Shown: positions 11,276-20,830, numbered from the stretch's first letter. The stretch: 64,000 nucleotides of DNA from Bombyx mori (GCF_030269925.1 NC_085116.1:6820001-6884000), one strand, 5' to 3'. A program made the numbers and translations. Notes: generated by a model from the letters alone, not told the origin.

Positions 11276-11730
11276 TTTTTTTATTTTTATTGCTTAGATG
11301 GATGGGCGAGCTCACAGCCCACCTGATGTTAAGTGGTTACTGGAGCCCATAGACATCTACAACGTAAATGTCGCCACCCACCTTGAGATATTAGTTCTAA
11401 GGTATCAGTATAGTTACAACGGCTGCCCCACCCTTCGAACCGAAACGCATTACTGCTTCACGGCGGAAATAGGCGGGGTGGTGGTACCTACCCGTCCGGA
11501 CTCACAAGAGGTCCTACCACCAGTGATTACACAAATTATAATTTCACGGGTTTGATTTTTATTACACGATGTTATTCCTTCACCGTGGAAGTCAATCGTG
11601 AACACAAATGTTCACGATTGACTTTCACATAACAAATTATGTGAAATTGGTACCCGCCTGCGGGATTCGAACACCGGTGCATCGCTACATACGAACGCAC
11701 CGGACGTCTTATCCTTTAGGCCACGACGAT
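11276..11730 (-). mobile_element. SINE (Bm1-like), full length with tRNA-like head
   Basis: One of the few full-length copies. Read on the minus strand it starts with a tRNA-like head: an A-box-like stretch in CGTCGTGGCCTAAAGGATAA and a B box GTGTTCGAATCCCGC. The body and 3' end (CCCATCTAAGCAATAAAAAT) follow. This head is the basis for calling the family a tRNA-derived, Pol III-type SINE. The body differs from other copies between 11590 and 11645, where normal sequence is replaced by two palindromes. Confidence 0.88.
11590..11645. repeat. Two consecutive perfect hairpins with CAAA loops in a SINE
   Basis: Arms AGTCAATCGTGAACA (11590-11604) and TGTTCACGATTGACT (11609-11623) flank CAAA. Immediately after, TTCACATAA (11624-11632) and TTATGTGAA (11637-11645) flank another CAAA. 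Other copies of this SINE (19529-19821, 24513-24955) have no palindromes here. Confidence 0.95.
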
Positions 11731-11934
11731 CTTCGCTTTATCGTTCGGATTAACTTTCCGCTACGGTAATGTTGAAATTCAAGATGTAGGTATTCACCAC
11801 CGTGGCATCATACTGTCTGCTTCTGTCATACGGTTTTTATTACAGCCGTATCTCATATAATTTTTATTACGGGATGCATGTCTTCAGATATGACGAACCC
11901 AAGTAGAAACATCGATCCCATTGCAATTTTTTTT

Positions 11935-12050
11935 TATATCCTGTGTAGACATACGATCATACGGCCCACCTGATGATGAGTGGCTACCGTCGCTCATGGA
12001 CGTCAGCAATGCCAAGGGCAGAACCAAGCCACTGCGTATCGAACAAATCA
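11935..12050 (-). mobile_element. CR1-clade LINE 3' end, short
   Basis: Reverse-strand match to the repeat CGGCCCACCTGATGGTGAGTGG, then GTCGCCCATGGACTTCAGCAATGCC and GCAGAGCCAAGCC, preceded by a T run. This is the extreme 3' end of the LINE whose pol C-terminus is visible at 59995-60285. Confidence 0.7.
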
Positions 12051-12736
12051 AAATTAATCATGACGTAACCAAATTTTTGTGATTAAATTTCAAGGTATTC
12101 CGTCCCAATCAATTTGCTGAACGAAAACAATTTAAAAGTCATTATGGAGCAATCGGGCGGGAGACAACAAGGTCGGCTGGAGACAAGTGCGGTACAGACT
12201 CTCGATATTGAGTGAAAGCTCATTCATATTAATGTGGATCAACAAGTGAGGTCGGTGACGGGTTACTCTGTAGACTGTTTGTAATATAGCCGTTGACATT
12301 TATATACATACACACAAGGCTCTATGTACTATTGCCTATATTGCCTTTTCAATTATGTATAGTCAAATGAAAGTTCTATTATTGCAACGAACTCTCGTAC
12401 CAACACTGTCTGTTTGGTATTGAATGATATTCTGGTATTGTATTCAATGTCTATTATGTTATTTATAAGTTTAATTTTTTCTTTGCTATTAAATTCTATT
12501 CAACAAGGAAAAGAGGCGCTCTGTTACAAAGTACCGAGCGAGGTTAAGATAATTATAAAATATTTCAGATTGTACTGTATTAGAATAATATTTATTTGAA
12601 TAAACTCGTGATCGTTATCGTCATCATCGCGGTGGAACGTATATTCAGATAACAACGTCAACATCACTTTGAGAAATGAGGTTGAAGTCTCAATTGCATT
12701 TTCATAGCGACCGTCCTATTTCTCAAATGTGACCAC

Positions 12737-13160
12737 TTCAATAAAGCGGCACGACACGAGAACCTTCATATCGTGACCGCCGGTAACTACATTCCCGATC
12801 CTGCGGACAGAATGGAAAGCAGTCGACGTCGCCCCAAGCACGTCATTTCGCATCCTCCCGATCCACTCACGGTGCTTTTAGGTACCTCAAGCACCGGTTA
12901 TCGTTCTCGTCGAACCCATCGCTTGCGACGAAGGACTCGACGAGTAAACTAAGCCTCAGACACAGCCCACGGAGTTTCTAGCCGGATCTTCTCAGTGGGT
13001 CGCGTTACCGATCCGGTGGTGGATTCTCCGAAGCACAGCTCTTGCTAGGGTTCGTGTTAGCAACGTCGTCAGGTTTGAGCCCCGTGAGCTCACCTACTAG
13101 TTAAGGTTACGCTGATATAGCCTCTCAAGGCTCTCAGCTTAGGTAGGAACCAAAAAAAAA
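12737..13160 (+). mobile_element. Jockey-clade LINE 3' end (BMC1-like), 5'-truncated
   Basis: 71 codons are open from 12737 to TAA 12950-12952: FNKAARHENLHIVTAGNYIP, then SSRRRPKHVISHPPDPLTVL and a basic end. This parallels the ORF2 C-terminus of the full Jockey element (HRRRPRHVLTDPSDPITFAL) but is a different family. The 3' UTR shares the GATCTTCTCAG.GGGTCGCG block and ends AGCTTAGGTAGGAACCAAAAAAAAA. I believe this is the BMC1/L1Bm family, from memory. Confidence 0.8.
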
Positions 13161-13879
13161 TAATCAAATGTGATGAATGCACATTGGTGGTCACCAAATA
13201 CATGACAAGATCAAGAGTCTGCTTTGAAAGGCCTAGTTAATGAGCGCAAAAAACTATTAGCAAATAGAAATAGGTGAAGAGAAGTGGTGAGGCAAACTAA
13301 ATTAACCTCCAAAAATACTACGTAATGAGCAGGTTCGGTCTCAAAGGCGCAAAATGATTAAGAAGAAAAATACTGCTCGACTTGGGGTTAAGTATTTATT
13401 ACAAGATGCTACCGCCACCCTTGTGGATGTCTTTTGTGACATGTTATATACATATTTACATGGAAAATTTGGTACCTACCTACCGAAACCCGGGCTGAGA
13501 CTAATAACGTAGGTAGGTACCTTGTGATATAGAATATTGTAATCGTAGGTATTATCTACTTATTGTCATGGACAAATTAATTATGAACAGAGGATTGTGA
13601 CGTCGGTAACGCCAGACGAGTGGTTTTATAATTATTTATTTGTAGTTTTATAACAAAATTAATAATATATATTTTAATTAATAATAAAAAATATTGTTTT
13701 TTCGCATTAATCAAATCGAGAGGTGAAAGGCTATTTTGTTTAAGCGACATTTTTGCAACTTTACGTGAGAGCCATTTAAAATTTAAAATTAGGAAAAATT
13801 ACCATAACTGATAGGATACTGCATAATTAGAAACCGTTTAGCCGGTAAAAACTATTTTATAATTTAAATGAACTTTTTT

Positions 13880-14129
13880 TATTATTTTTTTATTGCTTCT
13901 ATGGGTGGACGAGCTCACAGCTCACCTGGTCTTAAGTGGTTACTGGAGCCCATAGACATCTACAACGTAAATGCGCCACCCACCTTGAGATATAAGTTCG
14001 AAAGTCTCAAGTATAGTTACAACGGCTGCCCCACCCTCCAAACCGAAACGCATTACTGCTTCACGGCAGAAATAGGCAGGGTGGTGGTACCTACCAGCGC
14101 GGACTCTCAAGAGGTCCTACCACCAGTAC
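13880..14129 (-). mobile_element. SINE (Bm1-like), 5'-truncated
   Basis: Well-conserved reverse copy from the T-rich tail through TGGACGAGCTCACAG to GAGGTCCTACCACCAGTA. The forward ORF across it (with KWLLEPIDIYNV) is a SINE translation, not a gene. Confidence 0.9.
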
Positions 14130-14439
14130 TATACAATGACAGCGTAACTAAGGTCACGCGACTTTAGTTCGCATAGAAAATCCTAGAAGAGTTGCTCACA
14201 GATATTTGCCTTATTAACAATAACAAAAAAAAAACTTTAATGGTGTCAACTTAATTGAAGTTAAATTAAAATCATCAATCTATTGCAACTACCAAATAAA
14301 ACACACCTTTAATTACAAAGATAAATGTCGCGTATTAAGCGAAGTGTTGCATAAACCAAATAATCTTTCACCCCTCGAAATAGTTGTAAGGGAATTAAGT
14401 TGTTTAAACTAAATGATTTAAGTTACAGGCAGAACGGTT

Positions 14440-14697
14440 GTCCATCATCATCATCATTCTTTCCTATTACCCTCTCCTAGAATGTAGGGCTCGAATCAAA
14501 TCCTTGCATTTACATCGGTCTTGGGCAGTCTCTTCTAGCACCTCCCACGTCATACCCAAGACACCTAGCTCCTGCTCCACCGAGCGACGCCAAGTTTTTC
14601 TGAGGCGGCCTCTCTTCCTTTTGTCACATACTTCCCAGGTCAGTGCTCTCTATGATAGGTGGGTATCGGGCTTTCTCAATATGTGACCAATAAGGAT
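14440..14697 (-). mobile_element. RTE-type LINE pol C-terminus, 5'-truncated
   Basis: The minus strand reads GHILRKPDTH, one stop, then RALTWEVCDKRKRGRLRKTW, RRSVEQELGVLGMTWEVLEE, AQDR and two stops near 14467. The GH.LR...TW..GKRKRGRP..TWRR..E.EL pattern is classic RTE/BovB-group pol C-terminus. The plus side begins with a CAT run (CATCATCATCATC), the simple-repeat tail. It has the same orientation as the lipase gene. Confidence 0.8.
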
Positions 14698-14718
14698 AAG
14701 GTAGTCCATATTCTACCA

Positions 14719-14973
14719 TCACTATATAGTATAAAACAAAGTAGCTTTCTCTGTCCCTATATCTGTCTGTCCCTATGTATGCTTAAATCTTTAAAACTAC
14801 GCAACGGATTTTGATGCGGTTTTTTTAATAGATAGAGTGATTGAAGAGAAAGGTTTATATGTATAATCACATATATAAAATATATATGAATATATAATAA
14901 CATATAATAACAAATAGTGGAGAAGTCAATAATAAATTACAGTTTCCGAAGCGAAGCGAGGGCGGGTCGGTAG
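14719..14973 (+). mobile_element. Non-autonomous Helitron, beside DAGL exon 1
   Basis: Starts TCACTATATAGTATAAAAC after an A and ends GGGCGGGTCGGTAG before a T. It is homologous to 58599-58802, whose end is the standard CTAG; here the end reads GTAG, a single change. The internal block AAACTACGCAACGGATTTTG is shared. It lies 27-28 bases from the DAGL exon 1 donor and forms the start of that intron. Confidence 0.82.
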
Positions 14974-15002
14974 TAAATAATAAAAATAATATTAGTACGT
15001 AC

Positions 15003-15098
15003 CACACGAATCGAAAGAGTAATTCGAAAATGCTTGGGAAGACGAGATCATCCGAGGCTGCCAGCCATTTGCGTCCGAGAAGACGGAGCGCCGGCATT
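15003..15098 (-). CDS. DAGL: Diacylglycerol lipase, coding exon 1 (start codon exon)
   Basis: First coding exon of an sn-1-specific diacylglycerol lipase, the membrane enzyme that hydrolyses diacylglycerol to 2-acylglycerol (2-AG in animals). The ATG is at 15097-15095, followed by 31 codons plus two bases. The N-terminus has the family signature: MPALRLLGRKW, then ASDDLVFPSIFELLFRFV, which opens the first membrane segment. The donor is TG|GTACGT at 15002-15001. Joining to the acceptor at 7105 completes a Trp codon, giving FRFVW-LVLIAL. A pyrimidine-rich acceptor ending in CAG lies at 15101-15099, one base before the ATG, so this is probably an internal exon with an upstream untranslated exon. 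The pattern reads closer to vertebrate DAGL-beta than alpha (from memory). Identification is strong because the five exons fit in phase and in family order. Confidence 0.88.
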
Positions 15099-15156
15099 CT
15101 GTGAACAAAATAATATAGTAAATTTCAATTTTTTAGCTGTCGTGGCCAAAAACGAT

Positions 15157-15334
15157 AAAACTACAGGTAGGTAGGTATATTCATACCGGGCGACGCTACG
15201 CTTTTTATGGAAATTTGTACTTGACCTCTCATACGCACACGGGTAAGTTTTACAAAACTACAGGTATACTCATACCGGGCCATGCTACGCTTTTTAAGGA
15301 AATTTGTACTTAACCTCCCATACGCACGCATCGT
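15157..15334 (+). repeat. Tandem duplication, two units of about 89 bp
   Basis: The unit AAACTACAGGTA..TCATACCGGGC.A.GCTACGCTTTTTA.GGAAATTTGTACTT.ACCTC.CATACGCAC occurs twice at a spacing of 89 bases. A partial third copy of its end (CACGGGTAAGTTTTA) lies near 15385. No coding sense is seen. Confidence 0.85.
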
Positions 15335-15462
15335 ATAAAAAAGCTTAAGGTGTGTCCAAAAGTGTAGGACATATTGTAAACCGCACGGGTAAGTTTTATC
15401 ACACTGTCTTTTACTGGGCTAAGGCCCACCCTGGGCTGTAAGGCCTAAGATGATGATGATGC

Positions 15463-15630
15463 CTTTTACTGCCGCAAAGCAGCCATGCAGTCCGATTTGA
15501 AGGGTGGGACAACCGTTATAAAACACAATTATTATTGATACTTAGACCTCTTGTCTCGAGGTTTGAGGTATCTCTAGATTTCAGTGACCATTTGAGACCA
15601 GGTAAATCGTTAACTCGTTAACCAGTCTCC
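15463..15630 (+). mobile_element. SINE (Bm1-like), degenerate
   Basis: Ordered matches: CTGCCGCAAAGCAGCCATGC, GATTTGAAGGGTGGGACAACCGTT, TAGACCTCTTGTCTCGAGG. It abuts the R1-type LINE fragment on its right. Confidence 0.6.
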
Positions 15631-15649
15631 GAACGTAGCGGGAATAGGT

Positions 15650-16578
15650 CCTAGGTTGTTAGCGTCGTAGGACCGTCGAGGCGATTCGCCCGGTTCTTGT
15701 GAACTGGGTGAATCGTGACAGAGGACGCCTCACTTTCCGGCTCACGCAGGTGCTCACTGGGCATGGTTGCTTCGGTGAGTTCCTGCACCGGATCGGAGCC
15801 GAGCCGACGGCAGAGTGCCACCATTGTGGTTGCGACTTGGACACGGCGGAGCACACGCTCGTCGCCTGCCCCGCATGGGAGGGGTGGCGCCGTGTCCTCG
15901 TCGCAAAAATAGGAAACGACTTGTCGTTGCCGAGTGTTGTGGCATCGATGCTCGGTGACGACGAGTCGTGGAAGGCGATGCTCGACTTCTGCGAGTGCAC
16001 CATCTCGCAGAAGGAGGCGGCGGGGCGCGTGAGAGACGCACAGGCCCGCCGCCGTCGAGCGGGGGCCAGGGAGGCGGATATCGCCCAAGCCCTGGCCCTC
16101 TAAGTGTTTCGGGTCCCCTCACATGTCGGCCTGGGGACCGGCGAAGGGGGCCTAAGAAGACGACGTGCAAGCTGCTCTGCACGCGTTTTATGCATGAGCA
16201 TCCGGGTGATGGAAGGCCGGTTATCCTCAACCCACGCTGGTTCTGACCCAGCGGGGTATTCCGTAGGATAGACCATTCTAACCGGCGCCATCTAGGCGGG
16301 CTTCGGATAGCCTGCCGACCAAGAGGGCTGGTGGTCGTGGCGCCGACGACCGCCAGTCCGGCGTCCCGAGGGGGAGGGTGATGGGAGAGATGTGCTCCGC
16401 ACTAAACGCTTCACTTTCCCCCCTTTGCCTTTTCATGAGTTTTGTCTTATGCGAGGTTTGGACGTTGGTTGGTGAGAGACAGGAGGTTTTAGTCGGTTCG
16501 ACTCCGACATGCCCCGCCCTTCATCCCCAGTGAAGGGCGGAAGTCCGGCGATTTCCTCCTCACAAAAAAAAAAAAAAA
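15650..16578 (+). mobile_element. R1-clade LINE, 3' part with pol C-terminus
   Basis: The reading frame is open from 15663 to the TAA at 16101-16103. It starts RTVEAIRPVLVNWVNRDRGR and runs into LTFRLTQVLTGHGCFGEFL, the conserved R1-clade stretch. The CCHC motif follows (CHHC, D.AEH, VAC; spacing C-x2-C-x8-H-x4-C). A GC-rich 3' UTR of about 460 bases ends in a 15-base A run at 16564-16578. The fragment is 5'-truncated; the endonuclease and RT core are missing. Several long overlapping ORFs on both strands here are GC-driven shadows. Confidence 0.85.
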
Positions 16579-18100
16579 GGCTCTTAGCGTAGGAAAAAAA
16601 TCAATCTGTAGAATATAATAAAAAAAAAACATTGTCCTCGAAAATTATGATTCACTTTTTGTTTTCATGTGATCCACATGAAAGCTTGGGGTAGATCTCG
16701 TTTGAGTGCACTTCAGCGCTTATTTCCAGACTTTCCGTCCACGACAAACCATAATTTGATAAGATTCTGCTAGATTCGATTTCAGTACTAACTTCATCAA
16801 GAAACGGAGTTCCTAAGAAGCCGAACAAATTTTAGATAGTTTTACTAGTATGCTCTTCTCTGACAAATAAGGCTAAATAACTGCCCAAAAAACATATTTC
16901 ATCATTGGTGTCTGTTTGTGTGAAAGGAATTCTTTAATACATAACTCAAAGTAAAATAATGCTTATAATAGTTGCATAACTGATACTCATTATGGTCAGT
17001 TTAAAAAAAAAGTTATAAGTATTACCCAAAATGGACCAGTCTTACGTGAACAAAAATTATAAAGTACTGAAATGACACCATATTAGCGGTAAGTAAATGT
17101 GTTCAAAGCTTAAGGCGAATGTTGTTGCAAGAGTACAAATTGTTAACTCATCTTTTTGGTGCACCTCGTAAAATAACTCATTTTAATTGTCGACTCAGTG
17201 ATGACACGTTACATAAAATCTGCAAAAGGCAGTAAGTAAAATTATGCCAACAGTCTTCTTACAATGTCCTAGTTTTTTTATTTTATTTTAGTCTTTATTG
17301 GGCTTAATGCCATTGCTGAACAATTGTTTGGTTGTTTGTGTTATACAATAACGAATAATATATTCGAAATATAAATGCTCCTCCTTTTCTTTTTTTAATC
17401 AAATAACTTTCGATATATTTCAAATCTGGAAAATTATATCAACGCGGCTATTTCAAATTGAACGAAAACTATTTTCAGTGATACATAATTATGCAATTTA
17501 ATTAGCCCGATTATGAAATGGTACAGGACTCATTTTAGGAATTCGGTATACATTCACTCAAAAAATAACGGGAATGGGTTGTTTATGTTTCCAAATTTTT
17601 TTTGCTGTTGTTCTAATATTGTCTCAACTGGTACGAAGTTTGAGTTGCTTCTGGTATTTAGATTAATAATATAGTACTGTTTTTCGTTATATCGTATCTA
17701 GTGTTTATTGCGAATTTTACAAGACTGATAACGAATTGATATGGCGAGCGTAGAAGGAGGTTTATGTCCAACAACCTTACAACTAATGATGATATTGATA
17801 CAAAATTAATCGAAGTTGCTATTTTATTCGATGCTTATTAACTCTTTAATAAAATGTTCTGGAATAACGCACTATTAATTCTTTGAATCCGGTTTTGACT
17901 GCCTTTTTGGGTATAGTCATTTTTTGCAACGAGAAACTGTCCTAAGTCTAATAAAAGTAGAAATTCGTTGGAGCCAGGTCTAGAGTGACTCGCGGATAGT
18001 GTGTCACGGTAGCGACATGTTACAATAAACGGGCCTAAAGTAACCAAACTCGATTATTAAACGGCGAGTTTTTCCATGAACATTAAAAATTGTTCACAGT
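16579..18100. other. AT-rich stretch, nothing recognised
   Basis: 1.5 kb of AT-rich sequence with only short chance ORFs and no repeat family that I recognise. It may be 5' intron of DAGL or intergenic. Confidence 0.6.
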
Positions 18101-18373
18101 ATAATAATAATAATAATAAATATTTACTAACAATCACGCCGTGCTAACTGATCCCGTACTAAGTTGGTAAAGAACTTGTGTTACATGTACTAGATAAAGG
18201 AAATAAATGTAAGATTTTTATTATACACATACATAATATATTTAATGTACATTCATAACCCTGGAAAAGAGATTTTTATATTTATCATACAAGTATCTTA
18301 CCTTGGTGGGATTCGAACCCGCGACCTCCTTGTGTAGTGACCATGTCACTTACCACTACACCAGACGGCCGTT
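18101..18373 (-). mobile_element. tRNA-derived SINE, second family, with (ATT)n tail
   Basis: On the minus strand it begins GGCCGTCTGGTGTAGTGGTA (A-box-like, 18349-18363), then GGTCGCGGGTTCGAATCCC (B box, about 18307-18325). An AT-rich body ends AATATTTATTATTATTATT at 18101-18120. The body contains the lepidopteran SINE phrases TAGTACGGGATCAGTTAGC and CACGGCGTGATTGTTAG. The intact A and B boxes mimic a tRNA gene, but there is no acceptor stem pairing and the body continues, so it is a SINE. Confidence 0.75.
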
Positions 18374-19057
18374 GTTATAGCAGTTGTTTAACCTGATTTC
18401 AAAAACCTGTAATGCATTCACTTACACAGCTACAGCAAATACTGGCCAGAAGATACTGCGTCTTTTTTTAATTAGTTCTCTCTTCTCTTTGTTTTCTCAC
18501 TATTTTGATCACAGTCATCAGGGTTTGGCAGTTGTGATGAATATTTCCGACTTAGATCCCATTCATTACTGGTAACGATAACAATCATAATCCTCTCCTC
18601 ATTGTGATTATTAAGCAGTGCTCTACGCTAGTTAACTGATGGATCTCACTTAATTCTTAAACGAGTATTTTCTCATTGCGAACTTAATGAACGAACAAAT
18701 AAATTATGAATATTACTAAGCGTAAAAATAAAAATGCCATGAAGCAGAAGAATCGAGAACATGTTTTTAAAGTTATTGAACGAATGTTCGATTAAAATGA
18801 GTTGTAAATTAATTGATATTGGCGAAAGCAATGATAATTTTATTGATAAATATCAGCGGCATATCAGGCAACGACAAGTGACCTCGGTCCTTACATAATA
18901 ATCTTACAGAATCGAATTAAAAAAAAAACGGCTATTTAATTCGAGACTTTGTTTTACTTTGTTGTCGACTTTGTGGTGTAGATTGTTTAAAATGGATTAG
19001 TTTTGTATTTCACAAAATAATTACTCGAATGTTTAACAGCTGAACTCCAGAAGAAAC

Positions 19058-19433
19058 TGGTGGTAGAACCTCTTGTAAGTCCGCACGGGTAGGTACCACC
19101 ACGCTGCCTATTTCTGCCGTGAAGCACTAATGCGTTTTGGTTTGAAGGGTGGGGCAGCCGTTGTAACTATACTGAGACCTTAGAACTTATATCTCAAGGT
19201 GTGTGGCGCATTTACGTTGTAGGTTTTCGGTAGGCAGCGGCTTGGCTCTACCCCTGGCATTGCTGAAGTCCATGGGCGACGGTAACCACTCATCATCAGG
19301 TGGGCAGGGCCGTATGCTCGTCTGCCTACAAGGACAATTAAAAAAAAAGATGCCTATGGGCTCCAGTTACCACTTAACAACCAGGTGGGCTGTGAGCTCG
19401 TCCACCCATCTAAGCAATAAATAAAAAAAAGAT
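19058..19433 (+). mobile_element. SINE (Bm1-like), 5'-truncated and interrupted
   Basis: Sense copy from CTGGTGGTAGAACCTCTTG to CATCTAAGCAATAAATAAAAAAAAG. It is split at the GTTGTAG/ATGTCTATGGG position by a CR1 LINE tail (19227-19350) and resumes with ATGCCTATGGGCTCCAG. The SINE is therefore older than the CR1 insertion. Confidence 0.9.
19227..19350 (+). mobile_element. CR1-clade LINE 3' end nested in a SINE
   Basis: Sense copy of the LINE tail: GGTAGGCAGCGGCTTGGCTC, then GCATTGCTGAAGTCCATGGGCG, GGCCGTATGCTCGTCTGCC, TACAAGGACAATTAAAAAAAAA. It is inserted inside the SINE at 19058-19433. Confidence 0.85.
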
Positions 19434-19528
19434 ACGTGGATAGGTCTTACATGATGGATCTACGAGCTGTTAAGAATCGCGGGAATCCGTTGAATACAGA
19501 CAGCACAAGTGTATTATCTATGAGCAGC

Positions 19529-19821
19529 ACAGCACCCTTCAAAACGAAACGCATTACTGCTTCACGGCAGAAATAGCCAAGGTGATGGTACCTACCCGCA
19601 CAGACTCACAAGAGGTCCCACCACCAGTAATTATGCAAATTATAATTTTGCAGGTTTGATTTTTATTACACGATGTTATTCCTTAACCGTGGAAGTCAAT
19701 CAGGAACATTTGTTGAATACGTATTTCATTACAAAAATTGGTACCCGCCTGAGATTCGAACACCGGTGCATCGGTAAACCCGAATGCATCAGACGTCTTA
19801 TCTTTTAGGCCACGACGAGTT
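19529..19821 (-). mobile_element. SINE (Bm1-like) with tRNA-like head, 3' end missing
   Basis: The minus strand begins with the tRNA-like head (CGTCGTGGCCTAAAAGATAA, B box GTGTTCGAATCTCAG) and runs to the ACCCTTCAAAAC block, where it ends against unrelated sequence. Loss of the 3' half with retention of the head is the opposite of normal 5' truncation and suggests a deletion or rearrangement. Confidence 0.82.
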
Positions 19822-19984
19822 CAGGTTCTTATTTCTGTTGTACTATTATTAAGAATGGCGGTCCAAACCCTCAAACCCGAAACGCTTCGCGATATAAATA
19901 GGCAAGCTGATGGTCCCTATCTGTTTTAATATAATACAAATATTGAACTTGTTTTGATACTAAGTTAGAGTATACTAATGACCG

Positions 19985-20140
19985 CTTTCACATCTCCGTA
20001 TTGTAGAAATCCTGTCCTGTCAAAATGCAAAAAAAACCCATTTGTCACACGAATGTTTGACCCGAACGGGAATCGAACCCACGCGGCCCACTGCGCACCG
20101 GAATACTCAGAAGCCTTAACTACTATCCCATCAGTAGTCA
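19985..20140 (-). mobile_element. tRNA-derived SINE head, third family
   Basis: The minus strand shows TGATGGGATAGTAGTTAAGG (A-box-like) and CGTGGGTTCGATTCCCGTTCGG (B box) about 45 bases apart, then an unrelated body with a T run. No tRNA acceptor stem. The downstream end is uncertain. Confidence 0.5.
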
Positions 20141-20830
20141 GAAGTATTCAAGAAATTGAAAATTGTAGAAATAAGCTCCGTTTTTAAACTCTAAAATCTT
20201 AAAATTCGAAATTAATACCACAAGAAAGCACAGACCTATAAATAAGAGCAATTGTAGATTTTGTCAAAGGTTGGCTGTTGAATTGCCCAAACTAGGTAAT
20301 ATGTTGGACAGTAATACATGACCTATAGACCAGCTAAAACCTTTTTGTAATCCGATAAGAAACAATGTAATTATTAATGAATTCTTTGACGTCAACACAC
20401 CCAGAAAAAAAAAACTGAACGTGCGTAAAACCAAGTTAACTAAATACGTAAATGACATTCATAATAAAACAAGTTGATAGTTGATCTTTCCCCTTCTCTC
20501 ACAACGTGGAAAAAAACTTTTATGAATTGTTTTGTATTCTACGTCAAAAAAAAACTATTAGCATTGTTAAGCATGCTTAAATTTATTTTATATATAATTA
20601 CGAAAGCAACCACCGCGCTGTTACGTGTTCCTTAATCTTGTTGGACAAAAGTATTACAAACTAATCAAGTTTTTTTTTTGGCCAAGTGGTTGAGTAGTCT
20701 TATCGCCCCAGATGTTGGTTTGCGGTTTGGTATATGTAGCAGTCCTCTGAAATCTCCTTTGTTGATTTTCCATCCAAACACCCAATCCCTGTGCCCATCT
20801 AGACAGAATTTCGATAATGCCAAGAAGGTG
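20141..20830. other. Unassigned stretch
   Basis: AT-rich up to about 20670, with nothing recognised. From 20680 to 20830 overlapping ORFs exist on both strands without any family pattern. It adjoins the Jockey-type LINE tail and may be part of a rearranged LINE. Confidence 0.4.

Larger units (their letters stand above)
7105..15002 (-). other. DAGL intron 1 (7.9 kb) and its contents
   Basis: Large first coding intron. It carries an RTE fragment (8200-8396), several SINEs (9309-9398, 9640-9870, 11276-11730, 13880-14129), a CR1 tail (11935-12050), a Jockey tail (12737-13160), another RTE tail (14440-14697) and a Helitron (14719-14973). The stretches 7105-8199, 9871-11275, 12051-12736 and 13161-13879 hold no gene I can support. 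A coding-looking ORF at 9952-10179 (minus) is listed as a finding. Confidence 0.7.

Noticed and set aside
11298..11555. A family of similar small proteins (sharing KWLLEPIDIYNVN and a CFTAEIG stretch) at 11298, 13868, 27209 and others
   Set aside because: These are translations of the reverse strand of the same SINE; their similarity comes from the repeat, not from a gene family.
15754..16230. Long ORFs on both strands at 15650-16290
   Set aside because: Only the plus frame ending at 16103 has an R1 LINE pattern; the others are shadows in GC-rich sequence.
18307..18373. Possible tRNA gene on the minus strand
   Set aside because: A and B boxes are good, but there is no pairing acceptor stem and the sequence continues as an AT-rich SINE body with an (ATT)n end.
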